This document shows, piece after piece, positions 34,894 to 42,790 of a DNA stretch of 64,000 bases. The translations under genes and the position numbers were made by a program. The notes under the pieces were generated by a model. That model was given only the letters and a program-made list of their open reading frames with translations. It ran no database searches and had not been told where the DNA came from. Where the stretch lies: NCBI RefSeq assembly GCF_005862235.1, contig NZ_VCEK01000003.1, forward strand, positions 328,480 to 392,479, written 5' to 3'. Source of the DNA: Saccharomonospora piscinae. GTDB lineage: Bacteria; Actinomycetota; Actinomycetes; Mycobacteriales; Pseudonocardiaceae. Numbering within the stretch: the stretch's first letter is position 1; each line of letters begins with the position of its first letter.

Positions 34894-35268
34894 TCAGGGG
34901 GCCTTCCGGACGTCGAAGAGTGGCAGCAGGCCCGAGATCTGGAGCACGCGGTAGGCGTACTCGTCGACGTTCACCAGCGTGATGGTGCCGTCGCGCTCTG
35001 CCATTCGTGCGTGGGCCCGCACGAGCGCGCTGATACACGCGGAGTCGAAGAACGACAGGCGCGCGAAGTCCACCACCAGCCGGTCGACGTCCTGGGCGAG
35101 CAGCCGGGTCAGCGCGTCGTCGAGTTGCGGCGCGACGCCGTGATCGATCTCCCCGGTCAGCGTGACGCGACCCTCGGAGTCGGCCAGCTCGACGTGGACC
35201 GTCGACTGTGCCGCCTCCGCCCTGGCCGCCGGGCCGTCGCCTGCGGATGGTGCCTCGCGGTCCGTCAT
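34894..35268 (-). CDS. STAS-domain anti-anti-sigma factor (RsbV-like)
   Basis: A 124-residue anti-sigma-factor antagonist. After a flexible acidic N-terminus (1-22), residues 24-115 form one STAS domain: VTLTGEIDHGVAPQLDDAL, then LVVDFARLSFFDSACISALVRAHARM with Ser76 as the likely phosphorylation site. It should bind an RsbW-type kinase when dephosphorylated and be inactivated by phosphorylation. GGGAG precedes the ATG. It is divergent from the rsbR-S-T-like operon with 145 bases between, and is convergent with the TspO-like gene across repeat cluster 3. Confidence 0.88.
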   Translation of the reverse strand: MTDREAPSAGDGPAARAEAAQSTVHVELADSEGRVTLTGEIDHGVAPQLDDALTRLLAQDVDRLVVDFARLSFFDSACISALVRAHARMAERDGTITLVNVDEYAYRVLQISGLLPLFDVRKAP

Positions 35269-35413
35269 CGTCGTGCCACTCCCGGGTTGTCGCTTTTGCC
35301 CTGACCCCGCGGTACCCCACCTGGATGTTCGCGTCGTCGTGCCTTAAGTTTGCCAACGAGTACCGACTTCATCAGCGCGAAGACCTCTCGACCCCTCTCG
35401 TTGGAGCCGTTTC

Positions 35414-36265
35414 ATGACCGACAGCACCACCCATCTCGTCCGGAACCGCGTCATCGAGTTCCTGCGGGACAACGAGGAGCGGATTCGCGGCGAGTGGGTG
35501 GCGACCCCGGTGTTCGCGTCGCGCTCCGCGGATGCCGCCGAGGAGGCCGACGCCCTGCTCGGCGGTGTGAGACAGGTGATCCAGGCCGGTGCCGAGGAGG
35601 ACCCGTCGGCCGACGGCTTCGCGATGGTGCGCACCGTGCTGAACTCACTGGCCGCGCGGTCCGCGGGCGGGACGTCGGGCAGCAAGCGACCCGATGTGAC
35701 GCTGCTCAAGGACCCGGTGCTGCGGTTGTGGGAGGAGCAGGACGTCGCGGGTGACGTGTCGTACTACGGCGCGATCGCGCTGTCCACCGCCCTCAACACG
35801 CTGCGTCTCGCGGTCCTGGAGATCGAGTTGTCGGCCGGTGCCGACACCATTCTCGCGCAGCAGGAGCAGCTCGCGGAGCTGTCGACACCGGTCATCAAGC
35901 TCTGGGACGGCATCCTGGCCATCCCGCTCATCGGCACCCTCGACAGCATGCGCAGCCAGGCGGCCACGGAAAGCCTGCTGGCCGAGATCGTGAGCCAGCA
36001 GGCCAGGGTCGCGATCCTCGACATCACGGGCGTGACCGCGGTGGACACGCTGGTGGCGCAGCACCTGCTGAAGACGGCGATGGCGGCACGGCTGATGGGC
36101 GCGGAGTGCATCATCAGCGGCATCCGCCCGCAGATCGCGCAGACGATGGTGCAGCTCGGCATCGACCTCGGCGAGGTCGCGACCAGAGCGACGCTCGCCG
36201 ACGCGTTCGCCTACGCCTTACGCAGTGCCGGGTTCTCGGTGACGCGGACGGGCGATGCTGGGTAG
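35414..36265 (+). CDS. rsbR: RsbR-type stressosome protein
   Basis: A 283-residue co-antagonist. The N-terminal half (about 1-160) is an all-helical, non-haem-globin or RsbRD-like sensor (FLRDNEERIRGEWVATPVF, LWEEQDVAGDVSYYGAIALSTALNTLRLAVLE). The C-terminal STAS domain starts at LSTPVIKLWDGILAIPLIGTLDS and has LDITGVTAVDTLVAQHL, with Thr residues near 205-211 as kinase targets. It co-assembles with RsbS and sequesters RsbT. GGAG lies eight bases before the ATG. Codon 269 is TTA (36218-36220), rare here. Confidence 0.92.
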   Translation: MTDSTTHLVRNRVIEFLRDNEERIRGEWVATPVFASRSADAAEEADALLGGVRQVIQAGAEEDPSADGFAMVRTVLNSLAARSAGGTSGSKRPDVTLLKDPVLRLWEEQDVAGDVSYYGAIALSTALNTLRLAVLEIELSAGADTILAQQEQLAELSTPVIKLWDGILAIPLIGTLDSMRSQAATESLLAEIVSQQARVAILDITGVTAVDTLVAQHLLKTAMAARLMGAECIISGIRPQIAQTMVQLGIDLGEVATRATLADAFAYALRSAGFSVTRTGDAG

Positions 36266-36271
36266 GCGGCC

Positions 36272-36631
36272 ATGACGAAGACCTCGATCGCCGGGCTCGG
36301 TGACGTCCTCCTGGTCACCATCCAGGGCGAGCTGACCGACCACGACGCGCTGCGGTTGCAGGAGGAACTGACGACCCGGGTGGCCGACGAGGGCACCCGC
36401 GGTGTGCTGATCGACATCTCCGGGCTGGAGATCGTCGATTCGTTTCTGGCCCGGACTCTGCACGACATCGCGGGGGCGAGCGCGCTGCTGGCGGCGAGGA
36501 CCGTGGTGGTGGGGATGCGCCCGGAGGTGGCGATCACGCTGGTGGAGCTGGGGCTGACACTGCCAGGGCTGGACACGGCGCTGACCGTGTCGGCGGGCAT
36601 GTCGCTGCTGGGCAGCACGGGGCCGCGATGA
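36272..36631 (+). CDS. rsbS: RsbS-type STAS antagonist
   Basis: A 119-residue single STAS domain, the scaffold core of the stressosome. LVTIQGELTDHDALRLQEEL and VLIDISGLEIVDSFLARTL are present; Ser57 corresponds to the RsbT-phosphorylated residue. It begins six bases after the RsbR stop, and its TGA overlaps the RsbT ATG. Phosphorylation is expected to release RsbT. Confidence 0.93.
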   Translation: MTKTSIAGLGDVLLVTIQGELTDHDALRLQEELTTRVADEGTRGVLIDISGLEIVDSFLARTLHDIAGASALLAARTVVVGMRPEVAITLVELGLTLPGLDTALTVSAGMSLLGSTGPR

Positions 36632-37050
36632 CGAGCCTGTCGACCGTTCACAAGGTGCCCATCAGGGAGGAGGTCGACATCGTGCATGTCCGCCAGGCGG
36701 CGCGGGAGGTGGCGGTGTCGCTCGGGTTCTCCCTGGTGGAGCAGACCAAGCTGGTCACGGCGGCGAGTGAACTCGCCAGGAACACGTTGCGGCACGGTGG
36801 CGGGGGCACGGCCGAGGTGGAGCTGGAACGCGCGGCCGGTGCCACCGCACTGCGGCTGGTCTTCCGTGACAACGGTCCCGGCATCGCCGACGTGGAGCAG
36901 GCGCTGACCGACGGGTACAGCAGTGCGGGCGGCCTGGGTCTCGGGCTCAGCGGTGCGCGGCGGCTCGCGGACGAGTTCGCGCTGGACACCGCTCCGGGTG
37001 AGGGGACGACGGTGACGGTGGCCTTCCGGTCGAGATCGGGTACGGGATGA
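36628..37050 (+). CDS. rsbT: RsbT-type serine/threonine kinase (switch protein)
   Basis: A 140-residue GHKL kinase. The N box is AASELARNTLRHGGGG (about 45-60), the G1 box FRDNGPGIADVEQAL, and the G2 box SSAGGLGLGLSGARRLADEF. It should phosphorylate RsbR and RsbS, leave the stressosome and then activate an RsbU-type phosphatase. The ATG overlaps the RsbS stop, and its TGA overlaps the next ATG, so the operon is tightly coupled. Confidence 0.93.
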   Translation: MTSLSTVHKVPIREEVDIVHVRQAAREVAVSLGFSLVEQTKLVTAASELARNTLRHGGGGTAEVELERAAGATALRLVFRDNGPGIADVEQALTDGYSSAGGLGLGLSGARRLADEFALDTAPGEGTTVTVAFRSRSGTG

Positions 37051-38051
37051 GTGGCGCGGCGCTTGCGGTCACGGGTTCCGTCCACGTGTCGCAGGCGCGC
37101 CAGCTCGCGGCGCGGGCCGCGCGGGAAGCCGGGCTGCCGGCCGCCCGGGTGGAACGGGTGGCGCTCGCCACGTCCGAGCTGGCCACCAACCTCGTGAAGT
37201 ACGCCACGGGCGGGCTGCTGCTGGTGGTGCCGCACGAGGGGGTGCTGGATGTCCTCGCCACGGACCGGGGACCAGGGATGGCGCACGTCACGGACAGCAT
37301 GCGGGACGGGTTCTCCACCACCGGGACGCTGGGCATCGGGCTCGGTGGGATCCGGCGGAACGCCGACGAGTTCGACATATACTCGCGCTACGGTGAGGGC
37401 ACGACGGTCCTGGCGCGCTGGTTCGGCGAGGGTACCGATCGGGAGCCTCGGATTCCTGGGGTGGCGGCCGCCCGGTATGCCGCGCCGGGTGAGACGGAGT
37501 GCGGGGACAGTTGGGTCGTGGCGCGGGCCGGAGGAGTGACCACGGTGGCGTTGAGTGACGGGCTGGGCCACGGCCCGGGTGCGGCTGCCGCCAGCGCGGC
37601 GGCCACCGAACACGTTCGGGCCTCCCCGGCGTCGTCGCTGACGGCGCTGGTGGCCGCGATGGACGCCGACATGACGGCGCACCGCGGTGCCACGGTGGCG
37701 CTCGCACAGTTCCGTGAGCATGATTCGACGGTGTTGTTCTGCGGGGTCGGCAACTCCACCGCCCGCCTGATCGCCGGGGACGGCGGTCACGAAACCTTGG
37801 TCTCGACACCGGGCATCGTGGGAAGGAGGCAGCGAAGCGGACGCAGGACGTTGCCGGTGGCGCGCCCGTGGGACGCTCGCAGTTGGTTGATCATGCACTC
37901 GGACGGTATCTCGCAACGGTGGAACGCGGCGGAGCATCTGGACGCGTTCGAGCACGATCCCGCCACCGTGGCGGGCTGGTTGCTGGGGGCCCACGGCAGA
38001 CACCGCGACGACGCCTGCGCGGTCGTGGTGTCCGGTGGTGAGCGGATGTGA
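37047..38051 (+). CDS. GHKL kinase-PP2C phosphatase fusion (RsbT/W + RsbX-like)
   Basis: A 334-residue two-domain protein. Residues 5-130 are a second GHKL ATPase: ATSELATNLVKYATGG, TDRGPGMAHVTDS and STTGTLGIGLGGIRRNADEFDIYS. Residues 150-330 are an RsbX/SpoIIE-like PP2C phosphatase: CGDSWVVARAGGVTTVALSDGLGHGPGAAAASA, with metal-binding Asp, and MHSDGISQRWN. Kinase and phosphatase in one chain could both set and reset stressosome phosphorylation. It overlaps both neighbours by four bases. Confidence 0.9.
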   Translation: MSGAALAVTGSVHVSQARQLAARAAREAGLPAARVERVALATSELATNLVKYATGGLLLVVPHEGVLDVLATDRGPGMAHVTDSMRDGFSTTGTLGIGLGGIRRNADEFDIYSRYGEGTTVLARWFGEGTDREPRIPGVAAARYAAPGETECGDSWVVARAGGVTTVALSDGLGHGPGAAAASAAATEHVRASPASSLTALVAAMDADMTAHRGATVALAQFREHDSTVLFCGVGNSTARLIAGDGGHETLVSTPGIVGRRQRSGRRTLPVARPWDARSWLIMHSDGISQRWNAAEHLDAFEHDPATVAGWLLGAHGRHRDDACAVVVSGGERM

Positions 38052-39427
38052 CCGACGAGCTTCGCGCCCGAGGCGGTTCGGAGCACGTCGTACGTGCGGA
38101 TTTGCGGAAGGCGCTGGGTGAGGCGGATGTGCCCGACGACCTCTGTCGGCGGGTCGCCGCGGAGATCGGCGCGCAGGGCGGCACCGGCACGGCGGAGACG
38201 GCTCTTCGTGTGGTGGTGGAGCTGCTGGCCCAGCGCGACCGTGACCTGAGCTGGCATCAGTCCGAGCTGGAGCAGACCAACGCGGGCCTGCTCGCACTGC
38301 ACGCCGAACTGGACCGACAGCGGCAGCGCGTGTCGTTTCTCGACGAGGTCTCGCGCGCGTCGGCCACCTCCCTGGACCGGGGCCACCTGCTGGACGAGGT
38401 CGCCGCGCTGGTCCGCTCGCACGGCTTCGCCGAGACCACACACGTGTGGATGGCCACGGAGCTGGGGTTCGTCTGCACGGGTGCGCCCGAGCTGGAGCCG
38501 GACCAGTGCGTGCTCAGCGCGGTCCGGACGCGCGAGCCGGTGCGCGACGGCAGGCGGCTGAGCGTTCCGCTGGCCGCGGGACCGCACGTGCTCGGGGTGT
38601 TCGACCTGGGGCGGGTGGCCGTGGAGTTCACCGACGACGACGTGGTGCTGGCCCGGGGTATCGCCGACCGCGCCGCTGTCGGACTGCGCAACGCCAACGA
38701 GTACCGGCGCGAGCAGGAACTGGCGGAGCGTTTGCAGCGGGCGATGTTGCCGACGCTGACGCCGCTGCGCGAGCTGGGGCTCGTGGCGCGGTACCGGTCG
38801 GCGACCAGTGGCGTCCACGTGGGCGGTGACTGGTACGACGCCGTGACCCGCCCCGACGGCACCGTGGTCCTGACCGTGGGGGACGTGACGGGGCACGGGG
38901 TCGACGCCGCGGTGGTGATGGGCAAGCTGCAGAACTCCCTGCGCGCCTACGCACTGGAGGGACACGGCCCCGCAGCGTCGTTGCGCCTGGTACACGACCT
39001 CCTGCGGGGACTCGACACGCCGTTGTTCGCCACCGCCGTGGTGGCCGAGGTGACGCCCTCGACCGGCGTGCTGCGCTGGGCCAGCGCGGGGCATCCACCG
39101 CCACTGCTGCAGGAGGCGGGGGGTGACGTGACCTTCCTGGAGGCTCCGCACGCGCCGATGCTCGGTATCCACCTCCCGCCGGGACTGGCCTTTCCCGAGC
39201 ACGAGCGCGAACTGACCCCGGGATCGTCGGTGGCGCTGTTCACCGATGGCCTGATCGAGCGCAGGACCAGCGATCTGGACGCGGGCATGGCACGGCTGGA
39301 GGAGGCGTTCTCCACCTGCGAGGCCGATGCTCTCGACGCCACGGCGGAACACGTGCTGCAGGTGATGCTGGGGGCCACCGAACACGACGACGACGTGTGC
39401 CTGCTGCTCTGTCACTGGGCGGGTTGA
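38048..39427 (+). CDS. GAF-PP2C phosphatase (RsbU-like)
   Basis: A 459-residue SpoIIE-family phosphatase. The first 70 residues are helical, then a coiled coil about 72-100 (QSELEQTNAGLLALHAELDRQRQ), a GAF-like domain about 100-225 (FLDEVSRASATSLDRGHLLDEVAALV to ARGIADRAAVGLRNA), and the PP2C domain (LQRAMLP, YRSATSGVHVGGDWYDAV, VGDVTGHGVDAAVVMG, LFTDGLIERR). It is the likely target of RsbT and should dephosphorylate the RsbV-like protein. Start is GTG overlapping the previous stop (GTGA). Seven bases separate its end from the convergent kinase gene. Confidence 0.93.
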   Translation: MTDELRARGGSEHVVRADLRKALGEADVPDDLCRRVAAEIGAQGGTGTAETALRVVVELLAQRDRDLSWHQSELEQTNAGLLALHAELDRQRQRVSFLDEVSRASATSLDRGHLLDEVAALVRSHGFAETTHVWMATELGFVCTGAPELEPDQCVLSAVRTREPVRDGRRLSVPLAAGPHVLGVFDLGRVAVEFTDDDVVLARGIADRAAVGLRNANEYRREQELAERLQRAMLPTLTPLRELGLVARYRSATSGVHVGGDWYDAVTRPDGTVVLTVGDVTGHGVDAAVVMGKLQNSLRAYALEGHGPAASLRLVHDLLRGLDTPLFATAVVAEVTPSTGVLRWASAGHPPPLLQEAGGDVTFLEAPHAPMLGIHLPPGLAFPEHERELTPGSSVALFTDGLIERRTSDLDAGMARLEEAFSTCEADALDATAEHVLQVMLGATEHDDDVCLLLCHWAG

Positions 39428-39434
39428 TCGGCGG

Positions 39435-39815
39435 TCAGTCGGCCACAGTCAGTTCGATGACGGCGAGAGGTTCGCCGCCGGCTCCCGTGGTGTGAGCGCT
39501 GCGGACCGACCGGACGAGCGCGGTCAGCACGTGCCAGTGGAAGCCCTCCTGCGGTAGGGACGTGCCGTCGCGGCAGGCGATCTCGGCGCGGGCGGTGACA
39601 CTGCTGTCGCCGAACGAGAACCGCACTCGCAGCGTGGTCGGCGTGGCCGCTCGCTGGAGGAGGAGCCCGCACGCCTCGTCGACGGCGAGCCGGAGGTCGG
39701 CGATGGTGTCGAGCTGGAGATCCATGCGGATCGCCAGGTCGGCCGCGACGTTGCGCACGACCGGAACGAGTTCCGGCTCGGCGTCGACCGCCAGCTCCAC
39801 GGTCCGCTCAGCCAC
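39435..39815 (-). CDS. RsbW-like anti-sigma factor/GHKL kinase
   Basis: A 126-residue GHKL ATPase of the anti-sigma type: AEPELVPVVRNVAADLAIRMDLQLDTIADLRLAVDEACGLLLQRA has the N box with Asp-Glu-Ala rather than the usual Asn, as in many actinobacterial RsbW/UsfX proteins. The G boxes are degenerate, and the chain ends at AVIELTVAD. GTG at 39815 follows AAAGGGGG. It lies convergent to the rsbR-T operon, and no sigma factor gene adjoins it. Confidence 0.82.
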   Translation of the reverse strand: MAERTVELAVDAEPELVPVVRNVAADLAIRMDLQLDTIADLRLAVDEACGLLLQRAATPTTLRVRFSFGDSSVTARAEIACRDGTSLPQEGFHWHVLTALVRSVRSAHTTGAGGEPLAVIELTVAD

Positions 39816-39925
39816 AGCTGACCCCCTTTCTGACGGTTGCACCGTATGACGCGGGACCGTGCCGGTACACCGACAGACCGACCAGAGGGAACATCGAGTG
39901 CGCGACACCACTCTTCCGAGGGAAC

Positions 39926-39942
39926 TTAGGTTCGGCTAACCT
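39926..39942 (+). promoter_or_regulatory. iron box (DtxR/IdeR) overlapping -10
   Basis: TTAGGTTCGGCTAACCT matches the IdeR/DtxR operator TTAGGTTAGGCTAACCT at all but one position. Its right half contains TAACCT (39937-39942), six bases before the ATG, so repressor binding would block a leaderless promoter under high iron. Confidence 0.92.
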
Positions 39943-39948
39943 CACTGC

Positions 39949-40956
39949 ATGGTCAGATCACTGTCGCGTCGCGCCTTCCTGGGCGGCAGCCTCGCCGTGG
40001 GAGCCACCGGACTGCTCACCGCGTGTGGGAGCGGAACCCCCGAGGACGGAAGCGGTGGGTCCGATGCGGGCGGAGCCTGGTCGTTCACCGACGACCTCGG
40101 TAACACCGTCGAACTCGACGCCCGACCCACACGGATCGCCGGGTTGAACGACGCCATCGCGTCACTGTGGAACTACGGCATCGTGCCGGTCGCGTCGTTC
40201 GGCGCCACCGCACTCGCCGACGACGTCAACTTCGGCGGCAGGGACACGAGCAAGGTCACCGAGGTGGGCACCACCTACGGGCAGATCGACGTCGAGGCGC
40301 TGGCGGCGCAGCGACCCGATCTGATCGTGGCCCATGCGTATCCGGTCGACACCGAGGGCACCCTCGATCCGGACAAGCCGCTGTTCGGGTTCAACGACAT
40401 GGAGCAGCAGCGGCGGGCAGGCCAGATCGCGCCGATCGTCGCGCTCGCGATGGCGGGACCGGCGACCGGGGTGGTGGAGCGCACCACCGAGTTCGCCCGG
40501 TCGCTCGGCGTCACCGACGAGGTCCTCGCCGGCCCGAAGCAGGACTACGAGGCGGCAAGGCAGCGGCTGCGCGCGGCGGCGAAGTCCGGTGTCACGGTCA
40601 TGGCCGTGGCGGCTTACCCCAGCGACGGCGTACACATCGCGAAGGCCGTCGACGATCCCGCTCTGCGCAGCTACACCGAACTGGGCCTGTCCTATCCGGA
40701 CCCGGGCGGCTCCGAGTACTTCTGGCGTTCGGTGAGCTGGGAGAGCATCACCGACTTCCGCACCGACGTGGTGCTGTACTCGCTGCGGGCCATGGACGGG
40801 GCGGAGATGCTGGAACAGCCCACCTTCGCCCAGCTGCCGGCCGCGAAGGCCGAGCAGGTGTACCCGTGGGAGTTCAGCTCCATGGACTACGTCGCCCAGT
40901 CCCGCACGATCGACGCACTGGCGGCCAACCTGGAACAGGCGCGCCCGGTGACGTGA
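39949..40956 (+). CDS. ferric-siderophore-binding lipoprotein (FecB/FepB-like)
   Basis: A 335-residue ABC-importer substrate-binding lipoprotein for iron-siderophores. The signal has a twin-Arg SRRAFLGG and lipobox LTAC (Cys26), so export may be by Tat. The two-lobed fold has WSFTDDLGNTVELDARPTRIAGLNDAIASLWNYG, VTEVGTTYGQIDVEALAAQRPDLIVAH, and a C-terminal WEFSSMDYVAQSRTIDALA. ATG at 39949 has no Shine-Dalgarno and lies just after the iron box. Permease and ATPase genes are not next to it, so it serves a transporter encoded elsewhere. Confidence 0.93.
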   Translation: MVRSLSRRAFLGGSLAVGATGLLTACGSGTPEDGSGGSDAGGAWSFTDDLGNTVELDARPTRIAGLNDAIASLWNYGIVPVASFGATALADDVNFGGRDTSKVTEVGTTYGQIDVEALAAQRPDLIVAHAYPVDTEGTLDPDKPLFGFNDMEQQRRAGQIAPIVALAMAGPATGVVERTTEFARSLGVTDEVLAGPKQDYEAARQRLRAAAKSGVTVMAVAAYPSDGVHIAKAVDDPALRSYTELGLSYPDPGGSEYFWRSVSWESITDFRTDVVLYSLRAMDGAEMLEQPTFAQLPAAKAEQVYPWEFSSMDYVAQSRTIDALAANLEQARPVT

Positions 40957-40983
40957 GGTGCCTTCTCGGCACCTCACGTCACC
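40947..40983. terminator. bidirectional terminator overlapping stop codon
   Basis: A perfect 16-bp stem (40947-40962 with 40968-40983) and a five-base loop. The left arm contains the TGA of the siderophore-binding gene, and the right arm ends three bases before the stop of the convergent coiled-coil gene. Confidence 0.85.
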
Positions 40984-40986
40984 GGA

Positions 40987-41901
40987 TCACGACCGGCCGG
41001 GTGCCTCGGCGAGTGCGGCCTCCTCGTCCGGGGTCGCGGTCAGCGCGGACTCGCTGTGGCGCAGCACCTTGTCGGCCTCGGCGAGCCGGGCCCGCGCCTC
41101 TTCGCGGATCTTGGTGAGCCTGCCGACGACCTCGTTGGCCTCGGTGGTGCGGCGGTCGGCCTCGCCGGTGGCCTCGTCGACGAGCTTCTTCGCCTTCGCC
41201 GTGGCCTCGTCGACCAGCCGCTTGGCTTCCGCCGTCGCGTCCGCGATCCGGCGCTCGGCGGCGTTCTTGCTCGCCGTCTGCTGGTCGGCGATGTGCTTTT
41301 CCAGCGCGCTCTTCTCGGCCGAGACCTTCGCCTGGAAGTCGTTCTCGATCCGGCGGCGCTTGCGCTCGGCTTCCGTGTCGAGGTGCTCGCGCCGACGGGC
41401 CGCCTCCGTGGTCATCCGCTGCACCTCGGCCTTGGTGGCGGCCAGCGCCTCCTCGTGCTCCCGCTTCAACTGGTCGGCATGGCCGTCGAGCGTCTCCAGC
41501 AGTGCCATGTAGCGCTCGTGCAGCTTCTTCGAGACCTCGCTGCTCTCCGCCCAGTTCTTCTCCGCGGCGGCCTCCGCGCGGGCGAGCACCTCGGCGGCCT
41601 GCGACTCCGCGAGCTGGACCGAGCGCTGCATGCGCTCGTCGAGATCCTCGACGCGCTCCGGTGGCTTCTTCAGCTCCTCGACGCGATCCCACAGCGTGGC
41701 GATCTCCTTGCGCGCGCTGTCGAGTTCGCGCGCGGACTCGCCCGCCCGCGCCATCGCCGTGTCCCGCTCGGTCATGAGACGGTGAACCTGGGCCTCGAGA
41801 TGGTCGAGGTACTGCACCACCTGGTTGCGGTCGAAACCATGCCATGCCTGGCCGAACTCCCGCCGCAGCGGAAGCAGACGGTGATCGTGGTCGGAAGCCA
41901 T
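40987..41901 (-). CDS. DivIVA-like coiled-coil protein
   Basis: A 304-residue protein. The N-terminal REFGQAWHGFDRNQVVQYLDHLEAQVHRLM (about 15-45) resembles the DivIVA/Wag31 membrane-binding motif with the FD..QV pattern. The rest is a nearly continuous charged coiled coil (about 45-285) rich in Ala, Glu and Arg, with DATAEAKRLVDEATAKAKKLVDEATGEAD repeats. It is probably involved in polar growth or division scaffolding. ATG at 41901 precedes the motif; seven upstream codons are not needed. It is a paralogue type, not the main wag31 gene, which lies beside ftsZ. Confidence 0.8.
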   Translation of the reverse strand: MASDHDHRLLPLRREFGQAWHGFDRNQVVQYLDHLEAQVHRLMTERDTAMARAGESARELDSARKEIATLWDRVEELKKPPERVEDLDERMQRSVQLAESQAAEVLARAEAAAEKNWAESSEVSKKLHERYMALLETLDGHADQLKREHEEALAATKAEVQRMTTEAARRREHLDTEAERKRRRIENDFQAKVSAEKSALEKHIADQQTASKNAAERRIADATAEAKRLVDEATAKAKKLVDEATGEADRRTTEANEVVGRLTKIREEARARLAEADKVLRHSESALTATPDEEAALAEAPGRS

Positions 41902-42004
41902 GCCACGACCGTACCGCCGCACGCCCGCGCGCCGGTGTCAGGCAGGCCGACCGGGTGAGTGGTGTGCGCCGCCTGCCGGGCCGAGTGCCGCCGGCGCGAC
42001 CGGT

Positions 42005-42790
42005 TCACACCGGCTCGGCGATGACCACCCGGTTCTCCGCGTAGCCGGTGGTGCCGCCGAGCCACCGGCCTCCGCACGTCACCAGAACGAGACGGTGGGA
42101 GCCGCTCTGCCCGAACAGCTCGCCTGCCCGGGCGGGCAGCTCGTCCTTGCCGAGAGTCAGGATCTGCGTGACCGCGTAGTGGAACCTGGTGCCGTCCTCG
42201 TCGGCGACGGTCACCCGCTCACCCGCCCGGACGTCCCACAACTCGGAGAACGGCCCGACGCTGCCCCGCCAGTTGACGTGCCCGGCGAACACGCTGGCAC
42301 CGCTGGGGGCGTCGAGTCCCGCGCCCCACCACGTGGCCTCGTCGAGATCGTCGGGTACGGGCAGCACGGAGTCCGCCCCCAGCTCCTCCCGCACCAGGGT
42401 GGCGGTGCCGCCGTCCGGCAGCCGCACGGTCCCCGGCCGCTGGCCGCTGGGTGCGGTGGCGGGCCGCTCCGCCGCGGGCTGTGTGGGTTCGGAGGAGCGC
42501 TCCCCGTCCCCGTCCCCGTTCCCGTCGTCGGTGTCGCCGGTGTCGTGGGTGTCGTTGCCGTCACCGCCGTCGTCCCGGTCTTCGGTGTCCGGCTGGGACT
42601 GTGCGGGCGCGGGCGCCGTGGTCGTGGCGGGTACGGCGGTCCCGGCCACGACCACGGGCGAGCGCAGCGCCAGCACGCCCACGATCAGCAGTTCCACCGC
42701 GAGCACGCTGCTCGCACCGAGCAGGTACGCCCGGCGTATCCGGCGGCGGCTCTCACCCGCCGCCGGAGTGCCCGAGGTCGACGGAATCAT
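42005..42790 (-). CDS. class E/F sortase
   Basis: A 261-residue membrane-anchored transpeptidase. One N-terminal helix (about 22-44), then an acidic Asp/Gly/Thr linker (about 65-100) and the sortase barrel. The catalytic triad is His171 (VFAGHVNWRG), Cys239 (LVTCGGRW) and Arg254 (ENRVVI). The domain closely follows actinobacterial class F/E enzymes. ATG at 42790 overlaps the stop of the upstream surface-protein gene (ATGA), making that protein its probable substrate. Confidence 0.92.
   Translation of the reverse strand: MIPSTSGTPAAGESRRRIRRAYLLGASSVLAVELLIVGVLALRSPVVVAGTAVPATTTAPAPAQSQPDTEDRDDGGDGNDTHDTGDTDDGNGDGDGERSSEPTQPAAERPATAPSGQRPGTVRLPDGGTATLVREELGADSVLPVPDDLDEATWWGAGLDAPSGASVFAGHVNWRGSVGPFSELWDVRAGERVTVADEDGTRFHYAVTQILTLGKDELPARAGELFGQSGSHRLVLVTCGGRWLGGTTGYAENRVVIAEPV

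Noticed and set aside
35269-35413. SigF/SigB-type promoter in the stressosome divergent gap
   Set aside because: A GGGGTAC segment on the minus strand resembles the -10 element, but no GTTT-like -35 is at the right distance.
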